A stretch of 64,000 nt of DNA. Origin: Bin5 sp965207495. Lineage in GTDB: Bacteria; Chloroflexota; Anaerolineae; Caldilineales; Caldilineaceae. The position numbers and the translations under genes are program-made. Of this stretch, positions 16,842 through 26,200 are shown piece by piece. Numbering within the stretch: position 1 is the first letter of the stretch; the number at the start of each line of letters is the position of its first letter. The notes under the pieces are model-generated. The model searched no databases. It was not told the DNA's origin and saw only the letters and a program-made list of their open reading frames with translations. The stretch is taken from contig OZ242287.1 in assembly GCA_965207495.1 (NCBI GenBank), positions 4,464,001 through 4,528,000 of the forward strand, written 5' to 3'.

Positions 16842-19800
16842 TCACCGGTCAGGCCTCGGCTGCCGGACGTAGACCTGCATTTCCTCGCTCTCCGTCTCAT
16901 TACCGGCGCGGTCAAAGGCGCGTACTTTGATAACGTGACGCTCCAGATAGATGCCGCTGCCGGAGTAAATCGCTGCGAATCCGTCTTCGAATTCCCGGAT
17001 CCGTCCGGGGCGAATGTCGTCGTCATCTGATTGAAATGCGGGCCAGTTCCGGGTTTCGGGCGACTCTATCGACTCATAGCGGATCTCAAGAGGCCAGCGC
17101 TCGTTATAAGGGGCAACCGTACGCGTAATGAACCAGGTACCGTCAATGGCAAACTCGACGCGGTCCATCGCCCATTCATCGTTGACGAGCGCGTTAATGT
17201 TGATCTGCTCATCCTCGTTCATCACATAGAGGGCGTCCGGTTCGGGATCACTGATCTCCACGGTCGGCGGCGTATTGTCGATAGTGATTGGCGCGTCCCA
17301 GGTACGCACGTTTCCGTCATGGTACCGGACCGTCAGCCGCAGCGTATACTGTCCCTCCTCAAGTCCCTCAGTGTTGAATACCTCCAACAGACCGTTTTCG
17401 TGCTGCTGCCCGTGTTCCGGGCCGATCTGTGTCCACTGCGTTGGCGCGTGGCCAGTTCCGTATTCGAGTCGGTAGTTGGCGAAGTTTCCCCCGCGGGCGT
17501 TGCCGAGGATTTCGACCTGGCCGCCAATGTAGCCGCCGGGCGGAGGGGTGGTGATGGCGACGTTGGGGTCAAAATCAATGAAATCTTCAGGACTCTGGCC
17601 CTGGGGCGGCTGTTCTATACCGCTTCTGACTACCCAATCTTCAGCTTCAGGCGGCAGGATGAGAAAGACCTTGGTCTCCCGTTCCTCTTGCGGGGTGGAC
17701 GTTCTGGCGAGAAGTCCATTGCGCTTATCGATATCGAATGGCTGCCACAGATTATCGACGACCTTGGGCTCGGTGCCGGCAATAAATAGCTCCGCCCTCT
17801 GACGCTGGCAGTCCGGCGAAGGCTGCAGACCGCTCGGCTGACAGACCGCCTTGGTAACGACGTTTGGTGGGCGCTCATACCAGCGGTAGGGGAGCCCTTC
17901 GTGGTAGCGCTCCATCACGCTCTTCCAGATGGGCGCCGCGCCCGACGCGCCGGTTACATTGTTCATCGACTCGTTGTCGGTGTTTCCTATCCAGACGCCG
18001 ACGGTCAGCTGAGGCGTAAACCCAACTGTCCAGGCATCCTTCCAGCCGTTGGTCGTACCCGTCTTGGCGCTGACACGGCGGTCCGGCAGCACGAGATTAT
18101 TATTGATGCCGAACATAGGGGAACGGGCCACATTGTCGCTCATGATATCGGCTAGAATAAATTGGGCATCGGCGCTGATGATGCGCTCCTGGTCCGGGCT
18201 GTCATACCTGCTCAGCACCTCCCCTTCAGTATTGTGGACCTGAAGGATCGCAACGGGGTCCAGGTTGCGAAATCCGCTGCGCCTGGACTCAGGGGGGACA
18301 GGCTTGCCGGCCATAACGCCGCCGTTCGCCAGCACGCTATACGCGTAGGTGTGGTCGAGGAGAGTGACTTCGCCGCCTCCCAACACCAGATTGAGTCCAT
18401 AGTAGTTGAGTCCGCGATCGAGGCCGTTAATGCCCATCTGATGGGCTGTGCGCAAGGCGCTGGCGACGCCCACCTGATCCATAACGCGAATGGCGGGGAT
18501 GTTTAGCGACTGCGAAAGGGCGTCGCGCAGGCCGACAGGTCCGTGATAGAGACGGTCATAGTTTTCGGGGACGTACACCGATCCGTCGTTCTGCTGAAAT
18601 GCGGTACGCACGTCCAGGATCATCGAGGCGGCGTTCATGCCTTGCAGAAGGCCGGTCAGATAGACATAGGGCTTGAAACTTGACCCGGGCTGCCTTTGTG
18701 AAATAGCGACATTGACCTGTCCGTCGATCTCTTCGTTGTTGTAGTCCAGTGAACCGACCATCGCCAGAATCTCGCCGGATTCCGGCTTGACAACGACGAC
18801 AGAGGCGTTGTTTACGTTTCTGTCCTGTTCATTCAGCCTTGCGATATGGTCGCGGGCCACCTGCTCGGCGTATTTCTGCAGCTCGACGTCCAGCGTCGTG
18901 TAGACAGTAAGCCCCTCTTTCCAGATACGATAGGGGTCGTCGGCCGTGTTGAATTCGTCTTTAATTCGCTCAAGCGCGTAGAGAGCGAAGTGGGGCGCTG
19001 TGATAATATCGAAACGCTCAGCCACCGAGCCCCGCAGATCGAGTTCCTGGGCAAAAGCCGCGTCAGCCTCGGCCTGGGTGAGATAGCCGGCATCGACCAT
19101 CACTTGCAGAGTCACGCCCTGCCGGTTTTTGGCGTCGTCGGGATTGTCGATGGGGTTTAGTGCCGGAAACTGGGGAATCGGCGCAAGCATCGCAGCTTCG
19201 GCCACGCTGAGGTCCGAGACGCTCTTGCCAAAGTAGACCTGACTGGCCGCCTCGATTCCGTAGGCCAGGTTGCCATAGAAGTTGTAGTTGAGATACCACT
19301 CCAGGATCTTGCCCTTGTCATAGCGGCGCGTCACCTCCATCGCCAAAATGACTTCCTTAAGCTTACGCGCGTAGGACTGTTGGGTCCGCTCCTCCAACGG
19401 AATCACCACATTCTTGATCAGCTGCTGGGTGATCGAGGAACCGCCCTGAACGCTGCCCCCTTGCAAATTGGAGACAAAGGCCCGCATCAGACCGCGCACG
19501 TTTATGCCTGGGTTGTCCCAATAATTGTGGTCTTCAAGCGCGACCGCTGCCTGAAGGACGGAAGGCGACATTTCACGCAGAGGCATGTAGGTGCGGTCAC
19601 CGCGGAAGGGACGGGGGTCTACGCTTTCGTAGAGAAGATGCTTGCCGGTACGATCGTAGAAGCGTATAGTCTCGAACTGTTCCTGCTGGCGTTCGATGAT
19701 GCCGGCGTCGGGCAGTTGCGCGGCATAGAAGGTATAGATGCCGAAAACGCTGGCAACCGCCAATCCGACTGCGCCCCCTACCGTCAGGAGGACGGCGAGG

Positions 19801-19964
19801 AGCAACGCTGCCGTCCCCTGGAACAACCACAACCACGGGCGCGCGCGGTTGGATCTGGCCCGCTGCCGCCGCCGCCTTTGAGCCAGAATGCGGGCGGATC
19901 TGCTGTGCCCATTGGGGCCCGATTGGGGTCGTGTTCCGCGATTTATCTCAGCCACGCCAGCCAA
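16842..19964 (-). CDS. Class A penicillin-binding protein (transglycosylase/transpeptidase) with Ig-like tail
   Basis: 1040 residues. A basic cytoplasmic tail is followed by a TM at about 48-75. The GT51 transglycosylase has catalytic Glu144 in ALEDHNYWDNPG and GGSSITQQLIKN at 174-185. The transpeptidase has catalytic Ser428 in GSSFKP, SxN at 486-488 (SLN) and KTGT at 634-637. The enzyme polymerises and cross-links peptidoglycan outside the membrane. In the usual EDxxFxxHxG motif, Phe and His are replaced by Tyr and Asn. After about residue 760 come roughly 280 residues with two Ig-like beta domains (IDNTPPTVEISDPEPDALY ... HVIKVRAFDRAGNETES), which are probably wall-binding. Confidence 0.93.
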   Translation of the reverse strand: MAGVAEINRGTRPQSGPNGHSRSARILAQRRRRQRARSNRARPWLWLFQGTAALLLAVLLTVGGAVGLAVASVFGIYTFYAAQLPDAGIIERQQEQFETIRFYDRTGKHLLYESVDPRPFRGDRTYMPLREMSPSVLQAAVALEDHNYWDNPGINVRGLMRAFVSNLQGGSVQGGSSITQQLIKNVVIPLEERTQQSYARKLKEVILAMEVTRRYDKGKILEWYLNYNFYGNLAYGIEAASQVYFGKSVSDLSVAEAAMLAPIPQFPALNPIDNPDDAKNRQGVTLQVMVDAGYLTQAEADAAFAQELDLRGSVAERFDIITAPHFALYALERIKDEFNTADDPYRIWKEGLTVYTTLDVELQKYAEQVARDHIARLNEQDRNVNNASVVVVKPESGEILAMVGSLDYNNEEIDGQVNVAISQRQPGSSFKPYVYLTGLLQGMNAASMILDVRTAFQQNDGSVYVPENYDRLYHGPVGLRDALSQSLNIPAIRVMDQVGVASALRTAHQMGINGLDRGLNYYGLNLVLGGGEVTLLDHTYAYSVLANGGVMAGKPVPPESRRSGFRNLDPVAILQVHNTEGEVLSRYDSPDQERIISADAQFILADIMSDNVARSPMFGINNNLVLPDRRVSAKTGTTNGWKDAWTVGFTPQLTVGVWIGNTDNESMNNVTGASGAAPIWKSVMERYHEGLPYRWYERPPNVVTKAVCQPSGLQPSPDCQRQRAELFIAGTEPKVVDNLWQPFDIDKRNGLLARTSTPQEERETKVFLILPPEAEDWVVRSGIEQPPQGQSPEDFIDFDPNVAITTPPPGGYIGGQVEILGNARGGNFANYRLEYGTGHAPTQWTQIGPEHGQQHENGLLEVFNTEGLEEGQYTLRLTVRYHDGNVRTWDAPITIDNTPPTVEISDPEPDALYVMNEDEQININALVNDEWAMDRVEFAIDGTWFITRTVAPYNERWPLEIRYESIESPETRNWPAFQSDDDDIRPGRIREFEDGFAAIYSGSGIYLERHVIKVRAFDRAGNETESEEMQVYVRQPRPDR

Positions 19965-20245
19965 CCTTTCCCAAGCGGCCGGTGGCGGTTTCTACTGAAT
20001 TAACAGGCACTCGTATCCCTCGTCAAAAGCGTCCTGATCCTTTCCTTCGATTCCGTAAACAGGTATTCGTGCTGCTATTTCCAGCATTCTAGCATCTGCC
20101 CAATGCCGACCCAAATCGTGCCGGGATACATCCGACCGGCATAAAAGGCTGAAGAGCTCTACGCCGGGAGTCAAGATTCGAAGAGAAACCAAGAGTGAAT
20201 CCGCGGCTCTCCTGCCCGGTCTGACGTCGCCGTGGTAAGCACAGC

Positions 20246-20983
20246 CTAGTCAACCTTTTCTATTACGAGAAAGTGGCTGATGCCCAATGCGGCAAGAGGT
20301 GTCTGTTCCAGGGAATAGGTAAACTCCCGCAGGAACTGCCCTACGGCCGGGCGGCGGGCATTGATGCCGTCATAGCCGGGAAAGATCTGCGTGAGCCGCC
20401 GAACGAGAACGGGCAGCCCGATGAACAGGTCCAACAGGCTGCCGCGGGTATAGGCGCGCACATGGGGCGCAAGCTGATTGCGCAGTGGGTCCGGCAGATA
20501 GTTGATCAGCGGGGTATTGCCAAAATGGTAGTCGCCTTGCCAGTAGTGGCCGTGGGTCTCGAAAGGAAAGAGGCGATTGGGCACGAAAATGGATGCACGG
20601 CCGCCGACGCGCAGGACGCGCACGATCTCGGCCGCTGCCAGGCGGTCATCCTGAACATGCTCCAACACTTCGTGAGACAGGACCAAGTCAAAGGTCGCGT
20701 CCGCATAGGGGAGCCGCTCACACTGGCAGAGGTTCAGAGGCGCGCCGGGCGCGTTTGTGGCCGCCATTCGCAGATGCTCACCTTCGATGTCGATCCCGTG
20801 GACTTCAGGCACGGATTCTCGCAGTGCCCGCAGATAAACGCCTGCGCCGCAGCCGTTTATCAGTGCGCGTTGCAGCGGCCGCGGCGCCAGTTCCAGAATC
20901 ATCTGCAGGCGCCGTTCCTGGCCTGCACGCCAGACAAATGACGGATTGCCGCGCAGAGCTGTGCGGTCGGGCTGGTCGGTCAC
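20246..20983 (-). CDS. Class I SAM-dependent methyltransferase
   Basis: 245 residues from a GTG start with AGAGG about 8 bp upstream. Motif I is ALINGCGAGVYLRAL at about residues 40-54, the acidic second motif is HGIDIEGEHL, and DLVLSHEVLEHVQDD with LRVGGRASIFVPNRLFPFETHGHYW gives the Methyltransf_11 pattern. The substrate is not evident; the FPFETHGHYWQGDYHFGNTPL stretch is common in methyltransferases linked to polysaccharide or lipid clusters. It lies directly downstream of the ubiE-type gene on the same strand (47 bp). Confidence 0.8.
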   Translation of the reverse strand: MTDQPDRTALRGNPSFVWRAGQERRLQMILELAPRPLQRALINGCGAGVYLRALRESVPEVHGIDIEGEHLRMAATNAPGAPLNLCQCERLPYADATFDLVLSHEVLEHVQDDRLAAAEIVRVLRVGGRASIFVPNRLFPFETHGHYWQGDYHFGNTPLINYLPDPLRNQLAPHVRAYTRGSLLDLFIGLPVLVRRLTQIFPGYDGINARRPAVGQFLREFTYSLEQTPLAALGISHFLVIEKVD

Positions 20984-21029
20984 AGGCGAACCTCTTCGGA
21001 AGCGGTAGATGCTGGGGGAGCTGCGATGC

Positions 21030-21806
21030 TCATACGATGCCCACGTGGATGGCGACCGTCCCCATCATTTTTCGTACATAGGAGACGTTACGAAATCCTG
21101 CCTGCTCAAATTGGCGCGCCATTTCGTCGGGCTGCAGAAAGGCTACTGTGCTCTGCGGCAGATACCGATACGCCGAGTCTCGCGGGCGTAAGGCGTTCCC
21201 CTGTGTCCCGATTCCGGTCGAAAACAGTTGGCCCAATACGGGAATGACGCTGAGCATATAGAAACGCAGCAGCGGTTCCAGGAGCGTGGGCGGAGGTGGC
21301 GACGTTTCCAGGCAGACGATGCGCCCCCCCGGTTTGATTACCCGCCGCTGTTCGGCCAGACAGGTTTCGACGTCGGTTACATTGCGTAGCAGGAATCCAC
21401 TGGTTACCGCGTCAAAGTAGCCATCGGAAAAGGGCAGGCGCAGCCCATCGCCCTGGACGAATTCGACATGGCCCGTCGATCCGGAGCTGGATAGGTTACT
21501 GGCGTGCTGGACTCTTTTGCGGCGCCCAACGTCCATCATTTCGATGGTAAAGTCGCAGCCGATCACCTCCGCGTCGCGATGCGTGCGCTTGGCTTCGTAA
21601 GCGATGTCACCGGTGCCGGTGCCTACGTCGAGGAGCCGGCCGGATTCGGGAAGCCCGCACTGCGCGACGACTTCGCGGCGCCAGTTCACATCCTGTCCGC
21701 CGGTCATGAGCCGGTTCATCAGATCGTAACGATGGGCGATCCCGGCGAACATCTGGTTGACATAAGCCGCTTTTTCGGATGCGGAGGGAGGTACGGCAGA
21801 GTTCAT
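21030..21806 (-). CDS. ubiE: Demethylmenaquinone/ubiquinone methyltransferase
   Basis: 258 residues. C-methylates the quinone ring with SAM, the last step of menaquinone synthesis (menG role). Signatures: YDLMNRLMTGGQDVNWRREV near 28-47, LLDVGTGTGDIAYEA near 58-72, and DAVTSGFLLRNVTDVETCLAEQRRVIKPGGRIVCLE, the second family signature. In anaerobic or facultative Chloroflexota menaquinone is the expected substrate. The gene starts 9 bp after the stop of the ATPase gene, so it is probably co-transcribed with the propeller-ATPase unit. Confidence 0.9.
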   Translation of the reverse strand: MNSAVPPSASEKAAYVNQMFAGIAHRYDLMNRLMTGGQDVNWRREVVAQCGLPESGRLLDVGTGTGDIAYEAKRTHRDAEVIGCDFTIEMMDVGRRKRVQHASNLSSSGSTGHVEFVQGDGLRLPFSDGYFDAVTSGFLLRNVTDVETCLAEQRRVIKPGGRIVCLETSPPPPTLLEPLLRFYMLSVIPVLGQLFSTGIGTQGNALRPRDSAYRYLPQSTVAFLQPDEMARQFEQAGFRNVSYVRKMMGTVAIHVGIV

Positions 21807-21815
21807 GGATCCCGA

Positions 21816-23153
21816 CTATTCGGCCAGATTGCGCAGCTGCCCGCTGGCTCTCTCCAGCTCCCTGCGCAGCTCTTGGATTTCCCGCAAAACCTCCGGCGGC
21901 GCCTGATCGACATGTCCGCTGTAGGCGGCCAGCAGAGACTCCAGTCGCTCTTGCAGTTCCGGGATCTCGTGCTGCAGGTAGTCCAGTTCCACTTTGCGCC
22001 CCATCTCAAGCAGGGTTTCAACGCCGTAATCGCTCACATCGGAGTACAGGGTCTGGGCCAGCTCCTGGTAGTTTTCCAGCATCCAACGGCGCAGAAACTC
22101 ATTTCCGATAGTCCAGCGCGGGAATTCATCAAGGGAAGCCGCTGCGACAGCGCTGTCCGACTGGCTGTAAGCACGCTGCAGGTAGCCGAGATTGTTCATG
22201 CCATGCACATACATCGAAATCTGATCGATCGATTCGTTGTCGTTCTTGGCCACAAGCTCCTCTTCGCTGATCACACCCTGGCGGGCAACGGTCAACAGGA
22301 TCTGCCTCTCGGTAGGGGCGAGACACCTGAAGTCGACCTCAAGAAAGCCAGACAGCAGATGGTCGGCCCGCAGGTCTTCCTCCCGGATCTCCCGCAAAGC
22401 GCCTCTTCCATGCTTTTCCTCGAACAGGCGGTAACAGAGAGTCTGTACCAGGTAAGGATGGCGATGCGAGTGTCGCAGAATCTCGTCAATGCGTTCCCGC
22501 TCGACGTTGACGGGTGTCGGGCTCTGCTCCTGCATTACAAGACTAACGCTTGCCTCAGGCTCCAGGCTCCACAAATGTACGAGGGTGAAACCAAAGAGAA
22601 ACGGGCTTGTGAGCCAGTTGCGGGTCAGGTCGTTGAGTTGCATCAGCAACTTGGTCGACGTCATTATCGTGCGCATGCCGCCGCTCTGGAAGGCTTTGCG
22701 AAGCCGCGCCAGGGCCTGGTAGTCGTTCTTGGCCAGACTGATCCAGGCTTCGGCCTCGTCGATCAGAAGAAGCAGATGTTTGCCGTGGGCTCTCAGGGCC
22801 CGTTGCAGGGTGCGCAGAATGTGAATCGCATCCCGATTGTAGAGAGCGCTTACATCGACCCCAAAGGCCTCGAACCTGGGCATCTCGTCTTCGACGGCCA
22901 GGAAGAGTTCGTAGTCGAAATCGTCCTTAGTCTCGCTCCCCTGCAGGTCCCAGAATAGGGGAACGGCGCTTGCGCCTTCCTGCTGAGTCAGCAGCCATTC
23001 CAGCTGCCGCAGCAGCGAGGTTTTGCCCATGCGGCGCGTTCCGACCACCCAGATTGCCGGGTCCTCGGCAGATATCAGGTAGTCCAGCAGCTGCTGCCGT
23101 CCGTAGTGGTCGGCTCCTCGCAGCCAGCGGCCAACAGAGTAAGGATTACGCAT
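21816..23153 (-). CDS. P-loop ATPase (STAND/AAA-like) with C-terminal coiled coil
   Basis: 445 residues from ATG 23153, chosen because CGGAG lies 5 bp upstream; the frame is open 25 codons further. After an N-terminal RNPYSVGRWLRGADHYGRQQLLDYL, Walker A is GTRRMGKTSLLRQL near residue 40, and Walker B is HLLLLIDEAEAW near 138. A sensor-like TSTK follows. The middle has a winged-helix-like region (LLTVARQGVISEEELVAKN), and the last 50 residues form a charged coiled coil (EIQELRRELERASGQL). The N-terminal part resembles the ATPase domain of the upstream protein. Ten bp separate the two genes. Role unknown; partner or effector of the propeller protein is inference. Confidence 0.75.
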   Translation of the reverse strand: MRNPYSVGRWLRGADHYGRQQLLDYLISAEDPAIWVVGTRRMGKTSLLRQLEWLLTQQEGASAVPLFWDLQGSETKDDFDYELFLAVEDEMPRFEAFGVDVSALYNRDAIHILRTLQRALRAHGKHLLLLIDEAEAWISLAKNDYQALARLRKAFQSGGMRTIMTSTKLLMQLNDLTRNWLTSPFLFGFTLVHLWSLEPEASVSLVMQEQSPTPVNVERERIDEILRHSHRHPYLVQTLCYRLFEEKHGRGALREIREEDLRADHLLSGFLEVDFRCLAPTERQILLTVARQGVISEEELVAKNDNESIDQISMYVHGMNNLGYLQRAYSQSDSAVAAASLDEFPRWTIGNEFLRRWMLENYQELAQTLYSDVSDYGVETLLEMGRKVELDYLQHEIPELQERLESLLAAYSGHVDQAPPEVLREIQELRRELERASGQLRNLAE

Positions 23154-23237
23154 AGAACTCCGGGCATTCCTCTTGTCGATAGCTACATCCGGATTCGCGC
23201 CGGGGCAGGCGAACGGCTGACCTACCAAACGGGGAGA

Positions 23238-26200
23238 CTAAGAATCGTCGTATTCGCCCAGCCCCATATTGATGGTATCACCCATCTGCTGAATATGCTC
23301 ATGCGCGAACAGGACGTCGGCCATTGTAATATTTCGCCGGCCGTCGGCAAGCATGCGCCCGACCGCCTCAAGGCCGTACTGTTGAATGCGAAACGGGCGC
23401 CCGGCGCAGTTATCGATGATGAAGTCCACGACAGATGGTTCGTAGCGATAGAAGCCCCGTACCGGCTCGGTGAGCAGCTCCGTCGCCTGCTCGCGTGTGA
23501 AAGGCGCCACTTCGATCTCATTAAAGAGATTGTACCAAGGGCTCTCGATCCGGCCCCATTCCTTGCTGATTCGGATGCCGGCGATGACCGCCCCGAGAGT
23601 TGCCGCAAAGTCACGCATGAAGATGCGCCTCAGGCGCTGCTGCATCAGATGATCGTAGGCGTTGAATACATCCATTTCGTCCATGAGCAGTATAAGGCGC
23701 AGCTGCTTGCCGGGATGACTGACTTCTCCGAAATGTTGTAGCGCCTTGATCACGTCGCGCAGGTCTCTGATGAACTCTCTGTCGGTGTACTGTTCGTGGC
23801 CGGGACGATAGTAGAGAAGGTCCTGGAGGGCCTCTTTCGTCTCCGGCGTAAGCCCGGACAGCGCCGAAGCCGTGTGCAGGATCTCCTCCATCAGAAAATG
23901 GAAGAAGGTCTCCTCCTCTGTTCCTTCCAGGTCCACATACAATGGCACAAACCAGTACTCCTCATCTTCCAGGCCCCAGAGGTGGTTGTTCAGTTGATAG
24001 AGCAGTGTCGTCTTGCCGATCCGGCGCTCGCCGTGAATCATGATGCTGTTGTTATGCAGAGTATCCACGATCTTCTGCAGCATCTCCCTCCTGCCAAAGA
24101 ACATGTCCTCTCGCCGCACTGGCTCACCGCTGATAAAGGGATTGAAGGAGCGGACGACGGCGTCCAGGGCCCGGCGCCGGGTTTGGATGACCTCAATGCC
24201 CATATAGCCAAAGCCGATGAGCGCCAGCAGGCCCGTAACGACTAGCGTGACGAGATAGTCTCTACGTATCGCCCCCAGAATGGGCAGCCGGATCTGCGCC
24301 GGCAGCGACTCTGCCTCAAAGGAAACGCTGCTAATTTCAGAATATGTGAAGGCGAAATCCCGCACCTGAAATTCGAGCGTGTACCGGCCCTTCTCGGTGA
24401 ACCCGGACAGCTCCAGGAATGGTCGATCCAACAGCTGCCATGCGCCAAGTTGACCGGGCGGATTGAGACGGTAGAGGACAACGAGCTCCGACTGGGGCGT
24501 GTAAAGATCGCCTGCCTCGTAGCCGACTAAAAGATTGCCGTTCGATTCCACCTGCCAACTGTTTGCAGATATGAGCTCGGCCGCACCTGAGACTGTCTCG
24601 ATCCTGATCCAAGGGGGTATCAAATCTGGCCGGTGAAATGTCAGTCCATCTCTGCTACCGAACCAGTAGACGCCATAGGGCGAACGAACAATCGAAGAGA
24701 TGGAAGTGGCCGGCAGGACCGCTTCGACGATGAGCGTCTCCCAAGTGCGGCCGTCGAAACGGGTGACGCCGCCCTCGCTTCCGATCCACAGGGAGGCGTC
24801 GACAGGGTCAACGTACAGGTCGTAAAATAGTTTGCTCGGGAGGCGGGCGCTGGCCGTGCGATCATGCCAGACGTGACCGTCAAAATAGATGAGTCCGTGC
24901 TGATTAACGGCAACCCACATGGCGCCGGGTACCTTCGGGTCCGCCACCAAGGCGGCGATATTGTCCCCAAAGATCGACTGACCCGCCTCCGAGCCGGCCT
25001 GATAGCGGGCCCAGCTGCCATCGGGTTCGCCAACGAATATTCCGGCGCTTCCGGTGGCCGCCCACAGGCGATCCGCGGAGTCCAGCGCCAGGTCCTGTAC
25101 ATCCTGTTGGCTCAAGGCCTCCACGATCGACAGCACGCCTGTTGCGATGTCGTAACGCGCCAGGCCGTTGTCAGTGCCGATCCAGAGCAGACGCTCCTGC
25201 GCCAGAACGGCTGTGACCAGTGCCGAAGGCAGAGATTCAGGGGGAACGGGCTGTGTCCACAGTTCCGCGGCCGGATCCAGCGACGCCAGGCCCCACCAAG
25301 TGCCGGCCCATATACGCCCGTCCGCGTCGAGTGCGAGATCGGTGACGAATAGGCTGGGGAGACCGCTATCAACATCAAAAAAGGCTTCATCGGCCAAGCC
25401 GTTGCCGGCCTCTTTGCGGCGAATGCCCTCACCCCTAGTGCCGATCCAGAGACGGCCCTGTTCGTCTGCAAGCATCGTCTGAATCTCGTTGGCGGGGCTT
25501 GAAGCAGGCGGATGTATCTCCCGTCCCCAGATCTCCCTGTCCGAGCGGAAGACGCCGGAAACGGTACCCAGCCAGAGTGAGCCGGCCTGGTCGACTGCGG
25601 CCGCGTGAATGAAGGACGTTTCGCCGCTGTTGATTGACTGCGGGACCAGGCTGTATTGTGGCGTTGTCGAAGGTACGGCCTCACTTTCGACGAGGCGGAA
25701 AAAGCCGCCGCCTTCGGTGCCAACCCAGACGCCGCCGGAACCGTCGCCGGCCAAAGATGTAATGCGCACGCGTTCACGTGCGTGCAAAGGGTCGGTCTCT
25801 ACTTGCTCCCAAGCGCCGGTGGCCGGATCCCGCCAGGCGATGTTGCCGTCGGCGGCCACCCATACGGGGCCTGAAGCGTCGGCCCACAGGGCGGTGATTT
25901 CCCGCGCAGACAGACCTTCGGCTTCGCCAGTCGCTTTCCAGCGGCCTTCCTGCCTGAGCCAGAGCCCGTCTGAAGTGCCGACCCAGATGCTGTCCCCGGC
26001 GTTCGAACTGCCTATCACGCTGATATATGCTTCGTCCAACCCGGTCACGGGGGCCGGTGCCTCACCGTTCCAAAGGTAGAGGCCGGCCGTCGTGCCTATC
26101 CAAAGCTGGCCACGCGTGTAGTGCAGCGCCTGCACAGGCGAATCCAGCCTTGCCAGAAGGTCCCAGGCGCTTCCATTCCAGACGAGGACGGCGCCGGTTG

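Noticed and set aside
19965..20245. 66-codon open frame at 19992-20192 (minus)
   Set aside because: No ribosome site, no family resemblance, and the -35-like TTGACG nearby lacks a good -10; treated as an empty intergenic stretch.
21504..22958. 484-codon open frame on the plus strand
   Set aside because: It lies antisense to ubiE and the ATPase gene, which have clear motifs; its own translation has no recognisable family. It is a shadow of GC-rich codon usage.
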